DNA of 64,000 bases from Diacronema lutheri (taxonomy: Eukaryota; Haptophyta; Pavlovophyceae; Pavlovales; Pavlovaceae): NCBI GenBank assembly GCA_019448385.1, contig JAGTXO010000038.1, forward strand, positions 248,001 to 312,000, read 5' to 3'. The stretch's first letter is position 1, and the number at the start of each line of letters is the position of its first letter. This document shows positions 50,036 to 60,600 of this stretch, piece by piece. The position numbers were made by a program, and so were the translations under genes. The notes under the pieces are model-generated. The model was not told where the DNA came from. It saw only the letters and a list, made by a program, of their open reading frames with translations, and did no database searches.

Positions 50036-51690
50036 ATGCCTGGCGCGGGGCCGATCCCGCGCGCCACGGCAAACGAGCTCGAGGGATGGATCGAGACGCT
50101 GTACACGGGCAAATGCATCCCTGAGGCGGCGGTTTTGCAACTCTGCAAGAAGGTCCGCGCGCCGCGCCGCGGCACGCAAGCCCTTGTTGGACTTGCGACG
50201 CGGCGCGCGCGCCCTCGCCCGCCAGGGCGGGGCGCGCGCGCTCCCGCCGCAGCGCGCCACGGCGGCGGGCGCAAGAACTAGCCGGCATGGCGCCGGCTGG
50301 TCGCGCGCGCGCCCGCCGGCGTGTCGCGCGTGCGACGCCCGCCCGCACGGCGTAGCCGCTGAGCGCCGCGCGCGCGCGCCGGCGCAGGCGACTGAGATCT
50401 TGATGGAGGAGGGCAATGTGGTGGGCGTGCCGATCCCGGTGACGATCGTGGGCGACATCCACGGGCAGCTGCACGACCTAATCGAGCTGTTCAACATCTC
50501 AGGCAAGTGCCCCGACACCAACTTTGTCTTCCTCGGTGCGCGCCGCGCCGCGCCGCCGCGGCTGCCCCGCGCGCGCGCTCGCCGCCGCCCCGTCGGCTCG
50601 CGCGCGTCGGCTCGCGCGCGCCGTGCGCCGGCCGTTCACGTGCCGAGCGCGGCGGCGGCTGTGCGGCATTCCTTCCTTCCTGTGCGCGCGGCAGGCGACT
50701 ACGTCGACCGCGGCTACTACTCGGTCGAGTGTGCGACACTGGTCGTAGCGCTCAAGGTGCGCTGGCCGTCGCGCATTTGGCTGCTGCGCGGCAACCATGA
50801 GAGCAGGCAGATCACGCAGGTCTACGGCTTCTACGACGAGTGCCTGCGCAAGTATGGCTCAGCCGCCGTGTGGCACACTTTCACCAACCTCTTCGACTAC
50901 CTGCCACTCGCCGGTGCGCGTCATCGTGCCGCGGGTTGGGTTGCGTGCGCGGCGCGCGTGCGCACGCGCGCGCTGTGTTGAGGGTGATTGCCTCTCGCCG
51001 CTTCACCTCTCCTCTCCTCCTCCCCCCCCCCCCCCCCCCCCCCCTCTCGCGCAGCCCTTGTCGAGGGCCAAATCTTCTGCCCGCACGGCGGCCTCTCGCC
51101 GTCCATCGATTCGCTCGAGCAGATCCGCTCCCTCGACCGCGTGCAGGAGATCCCGCACGAGGGGCCCATGTGCGACCTGATGTGGTCCGATCCGGACGAC
51201 CGCATGGGCTGGGGCATGTCGCCGCGCGGCGCCGGTGCGCACCGTCGCGCCGCGCGCCGCCGAGCCGCGCGGCTGCGCGCCGCCGCGCCTCAGCCGCCGC
51301 GGCGCATGCCGGGCAAGTGCGTGCGTGCTCACATCCCGCCCCTCCCTCCTTCTCCCCTCCCCCTCCGCCCTCCCCCTTCCCGCGGCTGGTGCCGCGGCTG
51401 ACTCCGCAGGGTACACGTTCGGGCCTGACATCTCGGACAAATTCAACCACGCAAACTCATTGTCCCTGATTATTCGCGCGCACCAGCTCGTGATGGAGGG
51501 ATACAATTGGGCGCACGACAAGAACCTCGTCACGCTCTTCTCTGCGCCAAACTATTGCTACCGCTGCGGCAACCAGGCGGCCATCATGGAAATCGACGAG
51601 AAGCTGGAGTACACATTTCTGCAATTTGACCCGGCGCCGCGCAGGGGCGAGCCGCACGTGACGCGGCGCATGCCCGAGTACTTCCTGTGA
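50036..51690 (+). CDS. PPP2C: PP2A catalytic subunit (protein phosphatase 2A)
   Basis: Five exons: 50036-50152, 50388-50535, 50695-50913, 51055-51234, 51410-51690; 314 aa (human 309). Metal and phosphate motifs are intact: [93 protein letters not shown] and [42 protein letters not shown] marks it as PP2A rather than PP4 or PP6. The usual TPDYFL tail is MPEYFL, losing the phosphorylatable Thr but keeping Tyr and the C-terminal Leu that is carboxymethylated. TVCGD is replaced by TIVGD. Introns start GTCCGC, then GTGCGC three times; intron 4 has a long C tract before its acceptor. ATG 50036 gives [18 protein letters not shown]. Confidence 0.93.
51021..51045. repeat. Poly-C tract before PP2A intron 4 acceptor
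   Basis: About 23 consecutive C, followed by TCTCGCGCAG and exon 4. It is probably the polypyrimidine tract. Confidence 0.85.
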
Positions 51691-52635
51691 GCGCAACGTC
51701 CGAGGCCGCGCGTGTTTGGACGGAGGGACGCGCGTGGCGGGACGCCGGACGCTCCCGCCCTCGTCCGCGAGCGCGACCATAGACTGCGTGGCAGTCGTCG
51801 AGTTGATGGCTCTGACGTGTCGCTCGCGAGCGGGCGAGCTTCACCTCGAGAAATGTCGAGGGTCGACGGTCGTCCAGTGCGGCAGTGCCCTGTGGGGCTC
51901 GAGTCGCGACTCACGTCAGTTGGCCCTTGCCCAAACTGAGATATTGGCTGAAAAAAGGGGAATATGGTATGCGAAAATTGGGCCGTCGCGGGATCGCATA
52001 TCTTGCACAGGCTCGGAATATGCGCAAGAAATGCGGGGCATATGCGCTCTCCCTTCTTGCGCTGGGTGAAGTTGATCAGTTTTTGCCTGTGCTTCTGCGT
52101 GCGTATGTGCTGCGAGACCAGGTGCGCTGCATTGGTGACCTTGCAGCAGCAGGCCACGCAGAGCAGCTCGCCCGTCACGGGGTCCGCGCGCAAAGACTGG
52201 CCCGTTGACAATGAGTCAATTCCGACACCGCCGCTGTAGCCGCCGTCTGCGCCGCTCGCCGCGCACAGCGGGCGAGGAGCGAAAAAATCGATCATCGCGG
52301 ACTTGCGCTTGGCGGAAAGTTTGAGAGCGGGTTCCTGAGGGCGAGACGCACGCGAGAGATGACCCCACGTGCGCCAGCGTTCGCCATATGACGAATTGTC
52401 AAAGCGCACCCTCGTGTGCCCGCCAGGGCCGCGGTAGCTTTCGTCGCTCGAGCAAAGCGACGTGACCAGGCCCGTGTCGAGGACCTCGTCGATCACTTGG
52501 TCACCGACGCGGAACGGGCAGCCGCCGGTCAACCGCGACCAAAGCGCCGGCTAGAACGGCAGGGATGGCCGATGAGTGCGGGTGCGCGCTGTCGCCGGCC
52601 AGCGCCGCGAAGAACTCCGGGTCGATCTCCTCCAT
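51558..52635 (-). CDS. Possible U1-type C2H2 zinc-finger protein, model uncertain
   Basis: A long open frame (52550 down to 51558) reads [54 protein letters not shown], then [20 protein letters not shown] and [20 protein letters not shown], a Cys-x2-Cys...His-x5-His finger of the U1/matrin type. A start-like ATG at 52635 in another frame gives [17 protein letters not shown], so a frame change or very short intron near 52550 (TTCTAG acceptor-like) would be needed to join them. The 3' end overlaps the last PP2A exon on the other strand, so the real stop or a splice probably lies before 51700. Base composition is lower in GC than in neighbouring genes. Confidence 0.4.
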
Positions 52636-52914
52636 CGTGCTTTCACTGGCGGCGATCTCCGCTTCAATTATTTTCCGAAAAATAATGTTTTTCGGAGGCG
52701 CTAACTTTAAATTCCTTACTTGCACAGGCCACCTCGTGTCTTTGACAAGCGCCCACACTGACATTTCCGCGGCGACCCCAGATATGCGGACGCATATGCG
52801 TCGCATACCTCCCCCCCCCCGATAGCCGAGAATTATATGCGCTATATCTCAGCTGGGGTAAGTTGGCCCAGACTTTCAAAATAGTTTTAGTCGATGTTTT
52901 AAAAGGAAAGTTGT
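52636..52914. promoter_or_regulatory. Lower-GC intergenic region with perfect palindromes
   Basis: Upstream of the transporter gene. Contains TCCGAAAAA/TTTTTCGGA around a 5-nt loop (52674-52696) and the palindrome GACGCATATGCGTC near 52787-52800, plus AT-rich TTATATGCGCTATATC. It presumably includes the promoter for the plus gene, and for the minus finger gene if that is real. Confidence 0.5.
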
Positions 52915-54522
52915 ATGTCGGCGGTCGACAACACGGGCGAGTGGTCGGAGGCGCGCCGCACGGGCGAGCGGCTGAGCATCGTGGACCGCGCGGTGGCGAA
53001 GCTCGGCATCGACGTGGGCCTAGCCTCCGCGCTCGCACTCGGCGTCAGCACGCTCGTCTGGTCCGCGTCGTCGGCAGCCGTCTTTGGGCACGGCGTCGGC
53101 GCGCGCTTCCCCCTCAGCCTGCTCGCGGCGCAGGCCGCGCTGGCGCTTGTCGGCTTTGCGCTCGGCGCGCCATTTAACCGCGGCCCGCCCACCGTGCTCT
53201 CAGTCCGCCTCTTCCAGGCGTCGCTCCCCGCGGGCGCGCTGCACGCGGCCGCCGCGTGGGGCGCCGCGCGCGTGCTCGGCAGCCTGGGCGTCGTCTCGCT
53301 CGCGGCCGCGCGCTGCTTCGCGGCACTGCTCACGCTCGTGCTCGAGGGCATCGTGCTTCACGAGCCCGTCGCACGTCTTGTTGTTTGCTCCTCGCTGCTC
53401 CTCGTCCTTGGCGGTGTCGTCGCCGCGGCTGCCGAGCGCTCGGTGGCGCCGTCCGGTGCGGCGCGCGGGTGCGGCCGGCGCGGCCGGAGCGGAGGGTGAG
53501 GGGCAGGGGGTGAGGGAGAGGAGAGGGGGTTGGGGGCGCGGAAGATGGTTCGCGAGAGCGGAAGCACGGGAGCGTGGCGCGTGAGGCATCGCGCGTGGCG
53601 CGTGACGAGCCACCCGAGCGCACAGTGCGCCGCGCCCATCGGAGCCGCCGTGGCGGGGGCGGGTACCCGGGCGGGGTATGACGGGCGCGAGCCGGGGCTA
53701 CCGGCGGCGCCCCTCACGCGCAGCGCGCCTGCTGAGATCGCGCCTCCGTCGCGCTGCCGTGCACGTCCCGCAGGCACCGGCGCGTCCGTCGCAGCGAGCG
53801 TGCACGCGCTGTGCACCGCCGCCTTCTTTGTCGCGTGCCGCGCCGCTCCGTTCCCGCCGGGCAGCAGCGCAAAAGCGCGCGCGCTCGGCGTGTGCGCGGT
53901 CGCGACCGCCCTCCTCGGCGCGGGCGCGTGCGCGCTCGAGCTGCGCGCGCTGCTCGAGCAGCCGCGCGAGCCTATGACGCACCTCGCCGCGCCGCTTCTC
54001 CTCGCAGCCCTCGCCACCGCCCAGTGGCACTGCGCAGCGCACTGGTGCGTGGGCGGCACGAGCGCAGGCACGGCCGCGCTCACGTGCGCCTACGCGATGC
54101 TGCCGGCAATTCCGCTCGCAACGCTTGCGCTCCGCGGCAGCCACGCCGCGGCGAGCGCGGTCGCGGCCGCCACGAGCAGCGCGGGCGCCACGACGACCGC
54201 CGCTTCGGCCGCCGCCACCGCCGCCGCGACGGGCGCCGCCGCCGGCGGTGGCGGTGGCGGCGGCGGCGAAGACGGCGGCGGCGCGTCCCCGCCGCCGTCC
54301 GAGCTCGCGCAGGCGCTCGGGCTGCCCGCCGGCCTCGCGCGGCGCGGCGTGGTCTCGTCGGCGGGCGTGCTGCTCATGGCGATGGCGTGCGGCTGCTTCT
54401 CCTACTCCAAGGAGCGGCAGCGGCGCATCGAGGCGATGCTCGGCGCGGCAGACCTCGATGATGTCGATGAGCCGGGTGAGACGGCTGGCCTCGTCGCCGC
54501 GCTGACCGCGGACAGTGAGTGA
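52915..54522 (+). CDS. Drug/metabolite-superfamily transporter, nucleotide-sugar-transporter-like
   Basis: Two exons (52915-53455 and 53774-54522), about 429 aa, intron donor GTGCGG, acceptor TCCCGCAG, phase 1. Roughly ten hydrophobic segments in two halves: VGLASALALGVSTLVWSASS, FPLSLLAAQAALALVGFALG, then GVVSLAAARCFAALLTLVLEG IVLHEP and LLLVLGGVVAAAAERS (exon 1), and ASVAASVHALCTAAFFVACR, LLLAALATAQWHCAAHW, TAALTCAYAMLPAIPLATL, VVSSAGVLLMAMACGCFSYS (exon 2). The LT-x-LLE-x-x-x-LxE pattern and the closing GxxLYSYxKxxER-like GCFSYSKERQRR match GDP-mannose/UDP-sugar transporters of the Golgi. A long Ala/Gly loop interrupts the last two helices. Substrate cannot be told; the tail lacks a clear retention signal. 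Confidence 0.65.
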
Positions 54523-54635
54523 CGGCGTGCGGGCAGCCACTGAGCCGGCCTCCGGCCTCCCATCTGTGCCGAATCTCTGACATCCTTGTCTCGCCGAAGT
54601 GTCCCCTTGGAACACTGAACTGACGTTGCACAACC
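54523..54635. other. Convergent intergenic spacer
   Basis: 113 bp between the transporter stop (+) and the giant gene stop (-). Nothing specific seen. Confidence 0.4.
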
Positions 54636-57600
54636 TCACAGCTCGAAGGCCCTGCCTGGCGCACTCACGCGCACACGCCCCGCCGACGCGGGCCGTCGCG
54701 TGCGCTCGGTTGCCGCAGCGGCGGCAGCTTGCGCGACGAGCGCCTGCACCGCCGGCGCACCCGCCGGCTCGCGCGTGCGCACGATGGAGACGGCGTGCCG
54801 CTCGGGCCCCGGGCGTAGCGCCCACTCGATCGTGTCCGTCAGCACGACGATCGATGCGTTGGACGGTGCGCCAGACGGCGTGCGCTTTGGGCCGTGCGCG
54901 CCGCCATCGTGCCACTGAGTGCCAGGCGGCAGCCAGTCGCCCGCAAAGCTCGCGCGACTCACCTGACGCGCGAGCGGGGACGAAGCGCCAAAGGGGCGAG
55001 GGCAAGCGGCGCGTAAGCTGCGCGCCTCTGCACGCAGCACCTCTGCCCTCCCTCCCCCCCCCCCTCCCCCCCCCCCCCCCCCCTCCTCTCCGGGCACACA
55101 GAGCAGCGGCGCACCTCGCGCAGTTCCGCCGCCTTGAGCAGCGCGCGCACGTCCGACGCGGAGAGCGGAGCCGTCTCGCTCGGCAGCCCGTACCTGCCCG
55201 CGCGGAGCGATGGCGGTGGGCGCGCAGACATGGCGGAGGACGGCGGCGAACGGGGGCGACGCGAGGCGTTGAGCGCACGCGCGGCCCGCGCTCGCAGCTG
55301 GCGGCGCGCGGCGCCGCGCCGCACGGCAGGGCCGGGCGGCAGCGCAGCGGGGGCGGCGGCCGCGCGGCGCATCGCGAGGCGCGCGCGCGCGCACGCGATG
55401 CGCGCCTCGACGGCGAAGGCGAGAACGGGCGGCGCGCCGTCCGGGTCCTCGAGCGAGCCGCGCACCAGCCACGCGCGGATCTCACCGCCGGTGCTGTGCG
55501 CTTCGAGGGCGAGCGGCGGCTGCTGCGAGTGGAGCGAGACGGACGGGGCGCGCACGCCGAGGCACACGCCCACGTCAAGGTGCTGCACGCCGCCCAGCGC
55601 GCGCACGCGGCCGCCGGGCGGCGCGCAGCGCGCGAGCGTGCGCCCGAGCTCCGCCGCGACCGCGTCGACCCCGCGCAGCACGCGCACGGCGCGGTGCGAC
55701 GGCGCGCCGGCCGCCGCGCCGTCGTTGGCCGCGCCGCCCGCGGCGGCCGCGCGCGACGCGGCGCCGACGTGGCCGGCCGCGTTGGCCTCCCACGGGCGCG
55801 CCGCGCTCGCCGCGACGTGCGGCGCGGCTGGCGGGTGCTCCGGCAGCGTCAGCCGCACAGTCGGAGAGAGGAGAGCGCGCAGAGGCGCGCTCTGCGCCTC
55901 GCGGTGCGCGCGTAGCCAGGTCGCTGCGCGGCGCGCGGCGCGCGGCGCGGGGCGGGCGAACGCATGAGGCGGGACATGAAGTGCGTTCGCGCGCGCGCCG
56001 TCGCGCGCGCGGGCGCCGCGCGGCGCCGCACGGCGCGGCGTGGCGTGGCGACGCTCGCTCGCTCGCTCCATGCGCAAGCGCAGCGCACCGTGGCTCTCCG
56101 CCGGCCCGATCACGCGGAGCAGCCGAAGGATGCGCCCGTCAGAGCCCCACCGCACCACCTCCGCCCAGTGGGCGCTGCTCGACTCCGCATCGCCGCCGGC
56201 GGCGGCGGCGGCGCGCGCGCGCGCGCCGCGCGCGGTGGGCGTGGCGAAGGGCGACGTGTCGGGCCGAGCGGTGCCACCGCCCGCCGCCGCCTTGGCCTCG
56301 GCGACCGCCGCGGCGAGCGCGCCCGGCCGAGGGAGGCGCGCGCCGGACGCGAGCGGGTCCGGGGCGCGCACGCGCCGGTACGCGGGCACTTCGACGGCGG
56401 AGCGCGGCCTGGAGCGCATCACGGCGACCGTCTCCCACAGCAGGAGCGGCGGCCGCCCGCCCTCGCCGCCGTCGTCGCCCGTGCCGGCCGCCTCGGCGTG
56501 CGTTGCGGGCCGCGCGCCGCGGGAGCTCGACGCGCGCTCGGCCGCGCCGCCGTCGGGTGGCGGGAAGCCGGGGCCGTGGCCGACGATGCCCGTCGAGCGC
56601 GCGAGCGCGGGCGGCTCCGCCTCGAGCAGCCCCGCCGCCGCCGCCGCCGCGCCGAGCGCGAGGCCGTAGGGCGACTCGCGCATCGCGACGAGCACGGCGG
56701 CCCTGCCCTCGTGCCGCTCCGCGTACGCCGCGCCGGCGTGCGCGAAGCGGACGGCGAACTCGGCGAGCGGGTGGAACGCGGCATGCAGCACGGGCATCGC
56801 CGCGCTGCCCTGCACCCACAGCGCCTGCAGCTCCGCGTGCGCGCGCAGCGGCGAGAACGTGAGACCGGCGGGCAGCGCGACGCCGCCGCCCGCGCCGCCC
56901 GGCGCGGCGCGCGGCGGCAGCGGGCGCGGCGCGCCCGAGCCGAGGGCGAGCGGGTCGGCGCGCGCGCGCGCCGCCGCGCGCGCCTCGCGCACGTCGGCCA
57001 CGTCGGGCCCGCGCCCGCGCGCGCGCTGTGCGGCGCGCGCGCGCGCGCGCAGGCTGGCGGTGAGTGGCAGAGCCTCCTGCCGGATCGAGACGATGAGCGG
57101 CGGCTGGGAGGCGGCGCCGTCTCGCGGCGCAGCGATCCGCCAGCGCACCGTCTCGCGCACGCGGCTCAGCTCCGCCCGCACCGGCGCGAAGGGCCCCGGC
57201 CGCGGCGCGCCCGCGCCGAAGGCGGCCGTGCCGCCGGTCGTGGCGGTGTGCGGCGCGGCGCGCTCGCGCTCGCGCGCGGGCGAGAGCGGCGGCGGCGCGT
57301 CGTGCGTGTCGAGCGGCTTGTCGCCCATCGGCAGCCAGTCGCCCACCATCTCGGTCACCGTCTCGAGCTCCCACACGCCGTGCCGCGCCTGCTCGCGCGC
57401 GCTCGCGCCATCAAGCAGTGCCGCGCTGCCCTCCTCGAGCGGCGCGTACGCGGGCAGCTGGCGCAGCACGAAGCGCACGGGCCGGCCGCTGAGCATGCGC
57501 TCGACCGGCTCGGCCAGCTGCAACTCCACGTCGCCCGTGCCGCGCACGCTCAGCTCCTCCGCGTCGGCGTCGGCGTCGGCGTCGGCGCCCGCGTCCGCGC

Positions 57601-60600
57601 CCGACGCGCCGCCGCCGTCCGCGCGCACGAGGCGCACGGCGTGCGCGGGTGTGGGCAGCAGCAGCAGCGCCTCGGACGTGCGCCCAACCCAGAGCACGTG
57701 CCCGTCGAGCCGCGCGACCAGCCGGCCGAGGCTCTGCAGCGCGAGGGCTGCGCCCGGCCCCGCCGTGCGCGGCGCGACGCCGTCGGCCGCGCCCTCGCCA
57801 CCGCCGCCACGCGCGTCGAGCGCCGCCGCGCGCAGCTCCGCGCGCGCCTTGCGCCGGAACGCGGCGTTGGGCACGTCGAAGAGCGTGGCGCCAAAGCCGA
57901 CCGAGTGCCACGGCAGCCGCGTCACCGCCTCGCCGCCGCCGCCGCCGCCATACGCGTCAGTGCGGCCGAGGCGACGCGATGGCGGCACGTGGCGCGGTTG
58001 GACGGACACATGCAGGCCGTCGGGCTGGCCGAGCGACGGCTGCGGGCCGGGCACGGGCGTGAAGCGCGCGTCCGTCGGGTGCAGCAGCGCGCGAACGGCG
58101 GACAAATTGCCCTGCATCGCGCGCGCCCGCCGCGCGGGTGGCCGCGGCGGCGGCGGGTGAGGGCGCGCGAGAAGGCGGCGCGGTGCGGCGCGGCGCGGCG
58201 TGAGACGGGACGGGAGGGGCAGAGGGAAGGGCGTGGTGCCGCCCTCGCCTGATTGTATTCTTCGATGAGCTCGCGGTGCGATGGGGGCGGTTCGACGATG
58301 CGCACGATCTCGCGCGCCAGACCTCGTCCGTCCCTGCGAGGCGACACCGGGCGCGGCATTCGGTGCGCTTCGAGCCGGCGGGCGGGCGCCGCGCGGGCGG
58401 GCGCCGCGCGGGCGGGCGGGCGGCTGGCGCGCGGCGGCGCGCACCAGGTGATGATGTCGGCGAAGCGAACCCATTCGGTCAGCACGTCCGCGGCGCCATC
58501 GCTGCGCGGCCGCAGCTCGTTGGCGATCGCCGCGGGGTACCCGCCGCCCGCCCCCTGCGCGCCGAGGGCGGAGGCGGGGCCGCCCGCCGCGCCGCCTCTC
58601 GCGTGCGCGCCGGCCGCGGGGCTGACGGGCGCGGTGGCCTCGCGCGCCTCCTTGCTGCGCAGCGCGCTCTTGGGCGGGAGCGGCGCCTTGTCCGATGCCG
58701 CCTTCTCGCGCGCCAGCCGTCGCACCTCCTCTGCCTGCAGCCAGCGGCGAAGGCCCGAGGCCGCGCCCGCGCCCGCGCGAGCGCGACAGCCGTAAAACGT
58801 GAGGCGCGTGCGCGCCCACTCGCCGCCGACGGCCACGCCCGCGACGGCGGAGTCGGGCGACACGGGCGCGAGTGCGACGACGGGCTGCACGCGCGTCAGC
58901 TTGCCGAGCACGAGCGCCGCGCTGCCCGTCGTCGCGTGCAGCAGCGCGAGCACCGCGCCGCGGCCGCGCGCCGACTCGGCCGGCGCCGACGCCGCCGAGC
59001 CAGCGCGCACGGTGAGCGTGCAGTCGGCGTGGAGGCATGCCTCGATCGCCGAGAGCGAGTGCGGGCTCTCGTGCAGCTGCACGGCGCTGAGCGCGCGCAG
59101 CGCCGCCGGCTGTGCGCGGCGCGGCGCGCGCGGCGTCGCGAGCCGCAGGCGCGCCACCTCACGCGCGGTCGCCGTCGTCTCGACGCGCCCGCTGCCGTCG
59201 CGCGCCTCGAAGGCGACGCGGACGGAGAGCGCGGGCAGCGCGTCCGCCTCGACCGCCGCGGCCTTATCGTCCTCCTCGCCCGCCACCCCCACGAGGCGCG
59301 CCGGCGGCGGCCCGCGCCGAGCCGCGCCGGCCGCCGCGCCGACGGGTGGCGAAATGCCGTGCGCGCGAAGGAACGCGGGCGGCAGGTGCAAAGCGAGGAC
59401 GCGCTCGTCCCACAGGTTGGAGCCGTCGAGTGCGTGCACGCTCACATCGGCGCGCGACGCACCGACGCGCTGCCCGCCGAGCGTGACCGCGCCGAGCGCG
59501 AGCGTGGCCGCTGCGCCGTCGCGCGCGTCGCTCGGCGCGGTCGACGGGCGCGCGGCGTCGGCGAGCGACGCGCGCTCGGCGCGCAGCCGCGCGTCGGCAG
59601 CGGCGCTTGCCGTGCGCGACACGACGACGCCGCGCGCAATCTCGGTGGCGAACTGCGCGGCGCGGCGCGGCGCGGCGCGGCGCGGCGCGGCGCGGCTCAG
59701 GACGCGGGCGAGGGCGGCGCGGCGCGGCGCGGCGGGCGGGTGCGAGCGCGCGCCAGCGCGGGGCGCGGCGCGGCGCAAAGGCGGGCGCGCGCCGCGCACC
59801 GTGCGGTGCAGCGCGAACGGGTGGCACGCCGGATTTGAAAGCAGCGCGTAGTCACCCGGCGGGTACTCGCCCAGCCGCACGCCGACCGTCTGCAGCGCCG
59901 CCGCGCGCGCGTCCGCGGCCACGTCGGCGAGGTCGCGCGCGGCGGCGAGCGTGCGCGCGGCCGCGTCGCCGGCGCCGGCGCGCAGACGCAGCGCGACGAG
60001 CTGCGCGGCCGATGCATCGTCCTCGTCCGGCGTGGCCGCGGACGCGCGCTCGAGCCACGCGCTGAGCGGCGTGGCGGCGGGCGCGGCCGCGCGGAACGCG
60101 AGGGCGGTCGCGCGCAGCTGCGCGTCGGAGAGCGGCGCGAGCGCGGCGGCGAGCGCGCGCGCGTCGGCCGCGCCCGCGCGCGCGCCGAGCACCGCGCCGC
60201 CGCCGAGGAGCGCCTCGGCTGTCGCGGCGGCGAGCAGCGCGGACGCGCCGCCGCCGTCGCGCCGCTTCGCGGCGCCGAGCAGCGCGTCGCGCGTCGCGCC
60301 GGGCGGCAGCGCGCGCAGCGCGCCGCCGAGCGAGAGGCCGCGCGGCGGCGCGGCGGCGCCGTCGACGGTGGCGTGCGCGCGCGCGCGCACAGCGAAGGCG
60401 CGCCGCACGCGCTTGAGCCACGGCGCGGCCGTCGCGCACACGACGGCCGCGAGCGCGCTTGCGTCCTCGTCGATGTACCGCGCGCCGCGCGCGAGGGCGC
60501 TGTCGAGGCGCGCGGCGCACGCGTCGGCCCACGCGCCGGCGCTTGCACAGCGCACGCCGGCCGCGGCGATGCGCCGCTCCATCAGCTCGCCAAGCGCGCG

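Noticed and set aside
50388-51690. Calling the phosphatase PP4 or PP6
   Set aside because: [25 protein letters not shown] and the tail length match PP2A; PP4 and PP6 differ at these points.
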